This document shows positions 37,943-45,503 of a stretch of 64,000 nucleotides of DNA, in pieces. Source of the stretch: an alpha proteobacterium IMCC14465 (lineage in GTDB: Bacteria; Pseudomonadota; Alphaproteobacteria; RS24); assembly GCA_000293845.2 (NCBI GenBank), contig ALYF01000003.1:310001-374000 (forward strand). Reading direction: 5' to 3'. Within the stretch, counting starts at the first letter, position 1. The number at the start of each line of letters is the position of its first letter. The notes below the pieces were generated by a model that was not told the origin of the DNA, made no database searches, and saw nothing but the letters and a program-made list of their open reading frames with translations. The translations under genes and the position numbers were made by a program.

Positions 37943-38254
37943 ATGAGACTGAAATATTTCTTATCGCTCATAATTATAATTAGCTTAACTTCGCTAGCTT
38001 CTGCCCAATCTGATAGAGATTTGGATAACGATGGCATTTGGGACTATGGACGTGGTGGCACAGATAGAGACTTGGATAATGACGGCATGTGGGACTCCAA
38101 TCGAGGCGGGACAGATAGAGACATAGATAATGACGGCATGTGGGACTATGGCCGTGGCGGCACTGACAGAGACATGGACAACGATGGCATCTGGGACTCA
38201 AATAAAGGTGGAACAGATAGAGACTTAGATAACGATGGAATTTGGGATAGATAA
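37943..38254 (+). CDS. Secreted acidic repeat protein with DxDNDG units
   Basis: A 103-residue protein consisting of a signal peptide (MRLKYFLSLIIIISL to ASAQS, about 23 residues) and then only tandem repeats: four full 17-residue units of the form DRDxDNDGxWDxxxGGT and a fifth of 12 residues. The units alternate YGRGGT and SN(R/K)GGT endings. The DxDNDG core resembles calcium-binding thrombospondin type 3 and dockerin-like loops, so calcium-dependent folding outside the cytoplasm is plausible. A strong AGGAGGGA ribosome site precedes the ATG. I do not know a characterised homologue. Confidence 0.85.
   Translation: MRLKYFLSLIIIISLTSLASAQSDRDLDNDGIWDYGRGGTDRDLDNDGMWDSNRGGTDRDIDNDGMWDYGRGGTDRDMDNDGIWDSNKGGTDRDLDNDGIWDR
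38012..38251 (+). repeat. 51-base tandem repeat array coding the DxDNDG units
   Basis: Units at 38012–38062, 38063–38113, 38114–38164, 38165–38215 and partial 38216–38251. Odd and even units differ in their last third, so the array probably grew by duplicating a 102-base pair of units. Third-position differences between units show that it is not recent. Confidence 0.85.
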
Positions 38255-38295
38255 GTTTATTGGTTTCCTAAAATAAAAAAAGGTTAGGGCTAGAG

Positions 38296-39714
38296 GTGGA
38301 AAATATTTCACGCCCCTTAGATGTTCATAAGTGGTCCGACCATCCCGAAGCAAATAAGTTTGTGGATGTTGTCTTTGAAAGCTACTTCCCACAACAATTT
38401 AAAAGTAATCGCAGCTCACGTAAGAGTTTCAGAACAGACCTGAAGGTTCTACTACTAGACCTTTATGTGTCTTGGAATGAAGACCCAAAGCAAACTATTG
38501 GCGTTGGAATGTCGAACTCTTTTTACAAGATGGATAGCCGATATAACGCTCTACACATTTCTTATAAGTTAATATCTATCATCAAAGAACTCTCTAAGAC
38601 TGGTCTAATAGGCTTAAAACCTGGCTCAGAGTGGTCAGGTAAAGTTAGTCGTATTTGGCCAAAAGCAAAGCTTATAAAGCTATTTGAGGGCGTTAAGTTT
38701 GGTGTTGAAGACATCAAACCTCTGGTGGAACGTGAATGCATTATCCTCAGAAATAAAAATAAGAAGGATATTGAGTATGAAGAGGCGGATTATATTCACC
38801 AAATGAGAGAGCATTTAAGGGATTATAACGAACTTCTTCATAGAACCTTCATAGATATACCCTCCCTAGATAAACCAATTATTCAAAAGAAAGGGGATAA
38901 GAACAGTATTCGCATCACTCAGAATAATAAGTTTGTCAGGAGAATATTTCACAACAGCACCTTCAAAGAAGGTGGAAGATATTATGGAGGTTGGTGGCAA
39001 AATATACCTAAAGAATTTAGGAGAGAGATTTACATCAATGACACACCAACCATTGAGGATGATTACTCAGCTCTGCATCTGATGTTGGTCTACAGTAAAT
39101 TGGGTCTAGAATATGACTGGAAAGAAGACCCTTATCATATCCCAATTGAGTTTATTAATTCTGAAGAAGAAGAAAGACTGGTTGGTAAACTATTCCTACT
39201 TACAGCACTTAATGCAAAGACAAAGCAATCAGGCTTCAAGGCTGCTAGAAGTGAATTCACAGACAACGACATAAGATATCCTGGTAAATTTACAGATAAG
39301 TTCCTAAATAATTATCTAAACAAAGTAATCAACAAACACCCACCATTAGAAGAATACTTATGATCAAATGCTGGTGTTGAGTTAATGAATATTGACAGTC
39401 AAATTACAGAGAAGATTGTAAAGAGATTTACCAAGAAGAAGATACCAATACTTTGCTTACATGATAGTTTTATAGTTCCAGTTGAATATGATGACGAACT
39501 AAGAACACAAATGCTTAAGTCAATTAAAGAGGTAAGCGGTAACAACAACATACAAATTAAAAGAAAGAATATAGGTCTAAATCAAATAAATAAGTGGAAG
39601 TATATTGATAGAGAATATTACTTATCCAACATCAAAGAGGTAGGGAATAAAAAAGTAAAAAGAACCAAAGGATATGAACTAAGAAAGAAGAAGTTCTATA
39701 ATCTAAAATCGTAA
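38296..39714 (+). pseudogene. Polymerase-like / replication-type protein gene interrupted by one in-frame TGA
   Basis: A 473-codon frame starting at GTG 38296 is open except for a single TGA at 39361–39363; the downstream part (ATG at 39385) continues in the same frame. The upstream part has RRIFHNSTFKEGGRYYGGWW followed by QNIPKEFRR, then EDDYSALHLMLVYSKLG; the downstream part has NIDSQITEKIV and CLHDSFIVP. The DYSALH and LHDSF motifs resemble motifs A and C (DYSxIELR, VHDE) of family A polymerase palms, and similar proteins occur as uncharacterised plasmid/phage genes. The likely job is replication of the mobile island. Either a nonsense mutation, readthrough or two-subunit expression is possible. 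Confidence 0.7.
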
Positions 39715-39767
39715 GTAGAAGATGTATGTACTATTCCATTACCAGTAAATTTATATGGCATTAATTG

Positions 39768-39998
39768 ATGAAACCTGAAGACATTAAAATATACTTCATG
39801 CTTGGTTTGATTGTTGTCATTGTATGGACACTGGCTTTTGTAACATTGTTAGTTATTCCTTGGTTCATTATCTACGCTAATGAGAACTTTTTTAGGTCTC
39901 TGGGTTTTATTGGTTCTGATTTAAATGACATCAAAGTATTTGCAGGAATTATTGTCTCAGCTTTGGTCGCCGCAGCAGTCTCAAGATTTGTTAATTGA
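39768..39998 (+). CDS. Small two-helix membrane protein, unknown
   Basis: A 76-residue protein with two hydrophobic segments: about residues 10–35 (MLGLIVVIVWTLAFVTLLVI) and about 55–74 (FAGIIVSALVAAAVSRF). I prefer the ATG at 39768 over a TTG one codon earlier. No known family recognised. Its stop (TGA, 39996–39998) is one base from the start of the MORN-like gene, so the two are likely co-translated. Confidence 0.6.
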   Translation: MKPEDIKIYFMLGLIVVIVWTLAFVTLLVIPWFIIYANENFFRSLGFIGSDLNDIKVFAGIIVSALVAAAVSRFVN

Positions 39999-39999
39999 T

Positions 40000-41130
40000 A
40001 TGAAAATGAAACAACTACTCCTCACCATCGCACTGCTTTTCTCGACGCCAGCACTTGCTTTAGGCAATGGTTTGCAAGGCCGAGTTGATGGCAATAAAGA
40101 AGTCATAGCAAATTTCGTTAATGGAAAAATGAATGGCTGGTCGGCAACTTATGATGGTGATGACACCTATTATATTAAATATCTAAATGGCTCGAGACTT
40201 GAAGGCGTAATCATTCGAAATGGTTTCGTAAAGATTAGGTTCAAGCAAAATAATGGCAATAATGTTTTAGGAGCAATTTATCTATCTGACGGGAGGGTTT
40301 TCAAAGGTAAGTTCGACCTCGGAGAGAATAGCAAGTTCGGTTTATGGAAATTATCAAATCAAAAACTTAATGGAGTAATCACCTATCCCACCCAATTCAA
40401 AGAAAGAAAATATTACGGCAAAGTAGAGTTTTGGAGAGGCAAAGAAGTTGATAGGGATGGTTTTGGAGTAGTTGAATACGAAGACGGCAAATTAGAGTCT
40501 GGTGATTACCTAAGAGAATTTGTTGGTAAGTCTCAGAAAATGAGTCCAGCTACAAGCGCAATTGTAGGGGTGCTTACTCTGGGATTAACGGCGGCAAGTC
40601 AGGCCTCGGATAGGCTTTCACAAGAAAAATTAATACGTGAGATGAAAGCCATTGAGAATGAAGTGAATGTCTTTTTAGATAGCTTTACCTATGAAGACGA
40701 AGTTAAGAAACTTGAAGTAGCTTATTACGAAAAGTCCTCAAAAGAAGAGGAGAAAAAAACAAACCTAGAAATGAAAAAATACAAATCTCAATGCAAGGCA
40801 TTTGGATACGTTGAATTTAATAAGGATGGTAGCCCATCATCAGATTTCAATGCATGTGTTAAGGAGGCTTATTTTAAGGCTGAAGAGTTAAGGGTTTTAA
40901 AGAGTGAATTGCAAAATAAAAAGAACTCACAAGCTAGTGGTTTAAATAACTTAGTAGTATCAGGTAACAAAGAAAATAAAACAAAACCCACATTATCAAA
41001 TAAAGAACTTAGGGACTTAGGCTCAAAAATGATGGGTTATGAAAACTTTAATGACTTAATAGATACACGCCCCAGAAGGACGCCTCCTGGAACCAGCAGA
41101 CTTCCTCCAGGAGCATACAGATTAGATTAG
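40000..41130 (+). CDS. Secreted MORN-like repeat protein
   Basis: I start at ATG 40000, giving 376 residues with a signal peptide (MKMKQLLLTIALLFS to PALALG); an upstream extension in the same frame overlaps the membrane-protein gene. The N-terminal half has MORN-like stretches (YLNGSRLEGVIIRNG, LSDGRVFKGKFDLG, YYGKVEFWRG, GFGVVEYEDGKLESGDYL). A hydrophobic stretch (AIVGVLTLGLTAAS) and a coiled-coil Lys/Glu region follow, and the tail is Pro/Arg rich (RPRRTPPGTSRLPPG). The function is unknown; surface or periplasmic location is likely. Confidence 0.7.
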   Translation: MKMKQLLLTIALLFSTPALALGNGLQGRVDGNKEVIANFVNGKMNGWSATYDGDDTYYIKYLNGSRLEGVIIRNGFVKIRFKQNNGNNVLGAIYLSDGRVFKGKFDLGENSKFGLWKLSNQKLNGVITYPTQFKERKYYGKVEFWRGKEVDRDGFGVVEYEDGKLESGDYLREFVGKSQKMSPATSAIVGVLTLGLTAASQASDRLSQEKLIREMKAIENEVNVFLDSFTYEDEVKKLEVAYYEKSSKEEEKKTNLEMKKYKSQCKAFGYVEFNKDGSPSSDFNACVKEAYFKAEELRVLKSELQNKKNSQASGLNNLVVSGNKENKTKPTLSNKELRDLGSKMMGYENFNDLIDTRPRRTPPGTSRLPPGAYRLD

Positions 41131-41164
41131 TCGCAGTTCGTTGTGTCTATATATTTATCAGAGT

Positions 41165-41422
41165 TTAACTATCACCCGCTTCATCAGACTTATCGTCATC
41201 AGCTTCTTCATCGCTCTCTTCATGATGACCAATAGGTGTGAACTTAGGGTCTAACTCTTCAATATTGTTTCCATGACAATGTCTTGCACCCTCAACTTCG
41301 CCCCATTGAGCACAGTTAGTCCAACAATAGTGGCATCCATCTGCAGCTGTTCCGCCAGGATGAGCGTTAACAAGATTGACTGAACCAATTAAAAGTAAAA
41401 ATACAAAAGCAGCTCTTAGCAT
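41165..41422 (-). CDS. Small secreted Cys/His-rich protein (YHYH-like)
   Basis: An 85-residue protein with a signal peptide (MLRAAFVFLLLIGSVNLVNA), then HPGGTAADGCHYCWTNCAQW and EGARHCHG, a short Cys/His cluster resembling the YHYH domain of small exported proteins, and an acidic tail rich in Asp and Glu. A metal-binding role is plausible from the residues. A GGAGG ribosome site precedes the ATG at 41422. Its leader contains repeat A. Confidence 0.7.
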   Translation of the reverse strand: MLRAAFVFLLLIGSVNLVNAHPGGTAADGCHYCWTNCAQWGEVEGARHCHGNNIEELDPKFTPIGHHEESDEEADDDKSDEAGDS

Positions 41423-41430
41423 ATCTATAC

Positions 41431-41510
41431 CTCCAAACTATGAGAAACCTCATTATTAGCTGATAATGTGTCAGGCTCAATATTTATAAATCTATCTGGC
41501 TGTGTTTTTT
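41431..41510 (-). repeat. Repeat A: promoter-like 80-base segment (copy 1)
   Basis: Starts CTCCAAACTATGAGAAAC and matches 42329–42407 at all but about six positions and one gap. On the minus strand it holds TTGAGC, about 16 bases, then TAATAAT, a plausible promoter, placed directly upstream of the YHYH-like gene. Confidence 0.75.
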
Positions 41511-41561
41511 TGGGTGGGTGTTGGTTTGTTTTAACATGAGATGAGGTGTATACAGGTGGGT

Positions 41562-41912
41562 ATGCCGAGACTTATTGCACTAATTTGTAAAAAACCTTCA
41601 ATCTCTGAAGAAGACTTTAAATCTTATTACGAAAGCAATCACGCTCCTTTGATTGAGAGTTTATTTCCTACCTTAACAGGATACAGAAGAACCTACCTTC
41701 TTAAATCTAATATGCTTAATGATACGTTACCGCTGGAGTCCGATGGTGTTCCTAGCCAATATAACGTCATAACAGAGCTTACTTTTGATGATGAGGAAGG
41801 TTTAAATCAATTTTTTGAAATGGGAAAAAATAAAGAAGTTATTGAAGCTATCAGGAATGATGAAGCAAACTTCTTAGATGGTGAGCAGACCATTATGTAT
41901 CGTGTCGACTAA
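41562..41912 (+). CDS. EthD domain protein
   Basis: A 116-residue protein starting MPRLIALICKKPSISEEDF, with SYYESNHAPLIESLFPTLTGYRR, the pattern of the EthD dimeric alpha/beta-barrel family; some members help degrade ethers or act as monooxygenase-like accessory proteins. I use the ATG at 41562 after AGGTGGG; an ATG seven codons upstream is possible. It lies between repeat A and the integrase remnant. The substrate is unknown. Confidence 0.78.
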   Translation: MPRLIALICKKPSISEEDFKSYYESNHAPLIESLFPTLTGYRRTYLLKSNMLNDTLPLESDGVPSQYNVITELTFDDEEGLNQFFEMGKNKEVIEAIRNDEANFLDGEQTIMYRVD

Positions 41913-41919
41913 TCCTTTT

Positions 41920-42000
41920 TGTCAGCCCTTCTGAAATCCAGCATTGGCATAGCTGTCTCACAGTGGAGACTAAGGTGGCGACAATAAGTAACAGAAATAG
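41920..42000 (+). pseudogene. Decayed copy of the integrase 5' end
   Basis: These 81 bases align without gaps to 36650–36730 with 70 identities, covering the integrase upstream region and the first nine codons. The start is GTG here (41975) and the frame closes after 14 codons, running into the DUF1330 gene end. It shows a second integrase gene once existed or that this segment was copied. Confidence 0.8.
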
Positions 42001-42002
42001 GC

Positions 42003-42290
42003 TTATAAGCCTTCAATAATCATTAAGTCTGTATCCACACCATTATCTCTTATTGCTTTTGCAGCCTGGTACTCGTCACTAAAATAGAATTTTTCAGCGG
42101 CGGCTTTGCTTTCAAACTCAAGCAAGGTTACCAAGCCTGTTAGACTCCCTTCATGTCTGTCAGCACCAGGCCCTCGTGCCAATATTTTTCCACCAAACTT
42201 TTCTATAAGTGGAACTGCGGCTTCGCTAAATTCTTTGAAACAATTTTCGTCCTGCACTCTGAGGTTGGCAACCAAATACCCTTTAGACAT
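42003..42290 (-). CDS. DUF1330 family protein
   Basis: A 95-residue protein starting MSKGYLVANLRVQDENCF, with GGKILARGPGADRHEGS and LLEFESKAAAEKFYFSDEYQAAK, matching DUF1330, a dimeric ferredoxin-like fold of unknown role. The start at 42290 follows GGGAGACACTT; a longer frame to 42377 would cross the duplicated leader. Its promoter would lie in repeat A'. Confidence 0.82.
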   Translation of the reverse strand: MSKGYLVANLRVQDENCFKEFSEAAVPLIEKFGGKILARGPGADRHEGSLTGLVTLLEFESKAAAEKFYFSDEYQAAKAIRDNGVDTDLMIIEGL

Positions 42291-42328
42291 AAGTGTCTCC
42301 CAAAAAAATAAAGTTATCGCCAAGTTTT

Positions 42329-42407
42329 CTCCAACTATGAGAAACCCCATTATTAGCTGACTATGTGTCAGGCTCAATATTTATATATCTATCTGTCTGT
42401 GTTTTTT
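42329..42407 (-). repeat. Repeat A': promoter-like segment (copy 2)
   Basis: Second copy of the 41431–41510 segment, keeping the minus-strand TTGAGC and TAATAAT elements. It is upstream of the leftward DUF1330 gene, just as copy 1 is upstream of the YHYH-like gene. Confidence 0.75.
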
Positions 42408-42468
42408 GTGGAGGGGGGGCAGGCTTGGCCCAGCAATTTGGCATTGGCATATATAAATTCGGGAACGC

Positions 42469-42888
42469 TTAAATTGCGTCTGGCGGTCTATTTTCTGACT
42501 GAATAACTTCCGAGGCTGTCTGGACTGTTTCAGTAATAACCTCGGCGACGACTTCGGCGGCTTTGCTAACCACCTCTGTCGCAACAAGAGGGGCTGTTTC
42601 TGGTTTTGAAGCCTGGTAAATGTTTTGGTGAGAAAGAAGCCACCAGCCTCTTACACTCGACAAAAACCAAAAGCCATTGGCAAAAGACAAGACTAAAAGC
42701 CCTGCTGACGCTGTTGCAAGAAGTGAAAACATGCTGCCAATGGCCATACATATAAAGCCATATCTGCGGCGAATTGGGGACAGGCTTGACAATAGCGGGG
42801 CTGCCAAGGCTGTCCCAAAAATGACCGAACCCAGTTGGATTATTATAATAATGTTAGAGAGCAGCGACCATTCCATTTTGGCAACCAT
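42469..42888 (-). CDS. Unknown membrane protein with Val/Glu-rich tail
   Basis: A 139-residue protein of no family I recognise. Hydrophobic segments lie at about 9–32, 45–70 and possibly 69–82, followed by a soluble tail rich in Ala, Val and Glu (EVVSKAAEVVAEVITETVQTA) that could form an amphipathic helix. Last gene of the island before attR. Met5 is an alternative start. Confidence 0.55.
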   Translation of the reverse strand: MVAKMEWSLLSNIIIIIQLGSVIFGTALAAPLLSSLSPIRRRYGFICMAIGSMFSLLATASAGLLVLSFANGFWFLSSVRGWWLLSHQNIYQASKPETAPLVATEVVSKAAEVVAEVITETVQTASEVIQSENRPPDAI

Positions 42889-43011
42889 CAGGCATCTTGA
42901 TTGAGCCTATGAAAGCTATATGCTCCTAAAATTTTTATTTTTCAATACTAATTTTCGGTTCAAGTAATTATTTTTATTTGGGCTGTGGGGAGGAAGGGTC
43001 GGCGGCAAGAT

Positions 43012-43032
43012 TTGGCACAGTTATGTCACAGT
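43012..43032 (+). repeat. Copy 2 of the 21-base repeat, near attR
   Basis: Identical to 36674–36694, with the same two CACAGT hexamers 11 bases apart, in the same orientation and 123 bases before the attR core. No integrase sequence follows it. Confidence 0.75.
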
Positions 43033-43155
43033 TGCTTCAGCAAATAATGTTTTCATTTAAACTCTGGGCAAATTTTGCTAGTCTGTAATTGTTGGATTTC
43101 TGCGGGTTAGAGCGCATTCCGCTTTAGCGGATGGTGAGCCGGGTACCGGCGAACG

Positions 43156-43209
43156 ACCTTGCCAAGGTTGATGTCGTGAGTTCGAATCTCATCGCCCGCT
43201 CCATTTCTT
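43156..43209 (+). repeat. attR: second copy of the tRNA-Gly 3' end
   Basis: Exact 54-base copy of 36517–36570. The sequence left of it is island DNA with a GCCGG-GTA-CCGGC hairpin (43138–43150), so no functional second tRNA is formed. Bases 43210–43438 to its right carry no supported gene. Confidence 0.92.
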
Positions 43210-43438
43210 GATTTAGAAATGGAGCTGTTACAGCCCACTTTCCGTGACAATTGAAAAACCATCCTATTTTGAATAACTTCCAACCTGACGTTGCATTATA
43301 CAATGGATGAATTTAGCATTTCAAAGGGTTGGCGGTTTAATAGTAATCAAAGGTAGGTTTTAAAATGCGTTCAGTCATACCAGTTATAATAGCCTTATTT
43401 TTCTCAAAGCCTGCTTGAACTAGAGTTGTTAAGCTGAC

Positions 43439-44446
43439 ATGGACCCAATATCTCAAGGAACAGTTGCAGCAGCTTTTGCGCAATCAGCGGCAAATAAAAA
43501 TAATATTGCAAAGATAAGTATCGTCGGTTTTCTCGCTGGATTGGCTCCTGATTTAGACGTATTAATTCAGTCGTCGACTGACCCCGTTTTATTTCTTGAG
43601 TACCACAGGCAATTCACTCACTCCCTAATCTTTATTCCCTTTGGGGCGTTAATCGTCTCCACCCTTATTTTTCCACTGGTTAGAAAATCTCTCAGTTTTA
43701 AAACGACCTATGTGGCAAGTTTTTTGGGCTATGCGACCCATGGTTTGCTGGATGCATGCACGTCTTACGGTACGCTTCTTTTTTGGCCCTTCTCCAATGA
43801 GCGCATAACTTGGAATAATATATCTATTGTTGACCCGCTCCTTACAATTCCCGCCATCATTTTTCTGGCCGTGGCAGTCAAAACAAGTCGGCGGCGATTT
43901 AGTTTTCTTGCGGTTGGGTGGATTGTCTCATATCTGGCGTTAGGTCTTGTTCAGTACGAGAGGGCATTGTCATCTGGTATCAAACTGGCCCAGTCAAGGG
44001 GGCATAGTGCAGAGCGTATGACGCTTAAACCGTCTTTTGGAAACCTAATTCTCTGGAAGTCCATTTATCAGTATGAAGATAGTTTCTATGTTGACGCTAT
44101 TCGCGCTGGACGCACCCTAACTTGGTGTCCTGGCGAAACTATTAAAATATTTGACTATCAATCCCACTTACCTGATTTAGAAAAAAATAGTCAGCAGATG
44201 AAGGACATTGAAAGATTTCGTTGGTTTTCACAGGATTATTTGGGCTTTGACGATGATAAAAATCTTGTCACGGATGTACGTTATTCGATGGTTCCAAATC
44301 AGATTGCGCCTATGTGGGGGCTGGTTATTGATGAACGGCAGGGCACTCATGAGCACGCGGTTTGGTGGGCAAGCCGCGATTTAGATGATGAAAGTTTGAC
44401 TTTATTTAAGGAAATGTTGCTTAGTGATAACTATACACTAAGATAA
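43439..44446 (+). CDS. Membrane-bound metal-dependent hydrolase (YdjM-like)
   Basis: A 335-residue protein with MDPISQGTVAAAFAQ, GLAPDLDVL, EYHRQFTHSLIFIPFG and HGLLDACTSYGT, the metal-binding His/Asp pattern of the YdjM/YfhP inner-membrane hydrolase family, plus four or five membrane helices in the first half. The C-terminal half is soluble. The substrate is not known. It lies just outside the island, on the host side of attR. Confidence 0.85.
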   Translation: MDPISQGTVAAAFAQSAANKNNIAKISIVGFLAGLAPDLDVLIQSSTDPVLFLEYHRQFTHSLIFIPFGALIVSTLIFPLVRKSLSFKTTYVASFLGYATHGLLDACTSYGTLLFWPFSNERITWNNISIVDPLLTIPAIIFLAVAVKTSRRRFSFLAVGWIVSYLALGLVQYERALSSGIKLAQSRGHSAERMTLKPSFGNLILWKSIYQYEDSFYVDAIRAGRTLTWCPGETIKIFDYQSHLPDLEKNSQQMKDIERFRWFSQDYLGFDDDKNLVTDVRYSMVPNQIAPMWGLVIDERQGTHEHAVWWASRDLDDESLTLFKEMLLSDNYTLR

Positions 44447-44598
44447 TTATGCTTGCCTTATGCCGCAGGTTTGACCAACAGGTAGTTATCGTTTCTGAGC
44501 CCGAAAAAGTTCGACCAAGCTCTAACCTTGGTGAGCCATTTATTGACTTTAGCCGTGTCCCAAAAAATACCCCCCACTCATGAAAGGGAGGAACTGAA

Positions 44599-44901
44599 AT
44601 GAGATCTCTTATCTTAATCATCATCGGCGTGACGGTGCTGTTCGCCCTGTTTTTTTGGTTAGACGCAGATTTGGGTATTTCCCTCAGGCAGTCTCCACCT
44701 CCCGCGCCGCCCGCTAAAACATCAACACAAGATCGCCTTTTGGTCTGCAATCTTGTCAGCGCGCCTATTGTTGAGCTGGGATATACGCCGGAAGGTAAGG
44801 TTAATAAGCAACGCCAATGCAATTTCCTTTGTCAGGATAAATCTGAGATCACTGTGCACACCAATACGGAATATGACTGCCCGCAAACGCTTTATGATTG
44901 A
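44599..44901 (+). CDS. Small membrane-anchored protein, unknown
   Basis: A 100-residue protein with one N-terminal hydrophobic helix (LILIIIGVTVLFALFFWL), a Pro-rich linker (SPPPAPPAK) and four cysteines in the C-terminal part (VCNLV, QCNFLC, DCPQ) that could form disulphides in the periplasm. GGGAGGAA precedes the ATG. No family recognised; could be a conserved hypothetical of this lineage. Confidence 0.6.
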   Translation: MRSLILIIIGVTVLFALFFWLDADLGISLRQSPPPAPPAKTSTQDRLLVCNLVSAPIVELGYTPEGKVNKQRQCNFLCQDKSEITVHTNTEYDCPQTLYD

Positions 44902-44933
44902 TTGTCGTGCTTCTGGTTGCCCGGCCCGCTATC

Positions 44934-45266
44934 CTAAAAATTTGTTGGGGTTTTAAACAGATTGACAATGATAACGCCCAACACAATCAGAGATAATCCC
45001 AATATGACTTGCCAGTTGAGGCTTTGCTTGTAAAAAAAATAGCTGAGCAAGGTGACAGAAAAAACACCTAGCCCCGCCCAAGATGCATAGACAATAGATA
45101 AGGGGAGCTTCTGGGCTAGATAGGCGAGTAGATAAAAAGAAATCCCATAGGCAACAAGTGTGATGGAGCTTGGTAGCGGCTTTGTGAAATTTTGTGTCAC
45201 CGGCAAAAGCATCGTTCCAAGAACCTCACAGCTAATGGCGATGCACAGAAGAAGGTATAAATTCAT
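44934..45266 (-). CDS. Small multidrug resistance (SMR) family transporter
   Basis: A 110-residue four-helix inner-membrane protein. Glu14 (AISCEVLGTM) is the conserved proton/drug-coupling residue, and YASWAGLGVFSVTLLSYFFYKQSLNWQVILG is the typical third-to-fourth-helix region. SMR proteins export cationic compounds or guanidinium as antiparallel dimers. Substrate class cannot be assigned. Confidence 0.9.
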   Translation of the reverse strand: MNLYLLLCIAISCEVLGTMLLPVTQNFTKPLPSSITLVAYGISFYLLAYLAQKLPLSIVYASWAGLGVFSVTLLSYFFYKQSLNWQVILGLSLIVLGVIIVNLFKTPTNF

Positions 45267-45503
45267 TGAAATAGCTTACATGATTGCACCGCCACAGTGC
45301 AAAATTATGGCTGAAAATGCGAGCTATGCATTATTGTAATAAAAATTTAATCTAAAATATCCGCATTTAGCTGTAGCAATTTTGCCCGTCCCCTGTTAGC
45401 AATATCGTGACGGGTGATTTTTAAGGCATGTTTTAGCCCGTTCCCAACTCTTGTTGTTCAAGTTTTTGGTAAACTCACAAATTTTGCCCAACTTGGAATT
45501 ATT

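Larger units (their letters stand above)
36517..43209. mobile_element. Integrative island at tRNA-Gly, bounded by 54-base direct repeats
   Basis: The tRNA 3' half plus six bases beyond CCA (36517–36570) recurs without change at 43156–43209. A tyrosine integrase lies directly inside the left repeat, oriented away from the tRNA. Core-to-core distance is 6,639 bases. The cargo is visibly AT-richer and richer in Asn/Lys/Ile codons than the flanks. Genes inside: integrase, DxDNDG repeat protein, interrupted polymerase-like gene, small membrane protein, MORN-like protein, YHYH-like peptide, EthD, integrase remnant, DUF1330 and a membrane protein. No capsid, tail, relaxase or type IV secretion genes are present, so it would be a non-self-transferring or satellite-like island. 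Confidence 0.93.

Noticed and set aside
37943-38254. CRISPR array
   Set aside because: The repeats are contiguous 51-base coding units without spacers and translate to a regular protein repeat.
39361-39363. TGA in the polymerase-like gene as selenocysteine
   Set aside because: No SECIS-like stem-loop was evident after the codon and the position falls in a loop, not an active-site cysteine; a nonsense change is simpler.
36490-43209. Complete prophage
   Set aside because: No capsid, portal, terminase, tail or lysis genes are present; only integrase and a polymerase-like gene.
43365-43418. 17-codon signal-peptide-like ORF before the YdjM-like gene
   Set aside because: Too short, no conserved extension, and no evidence of translation beyond a weak ribosome site; perhaps a truncated remnant.
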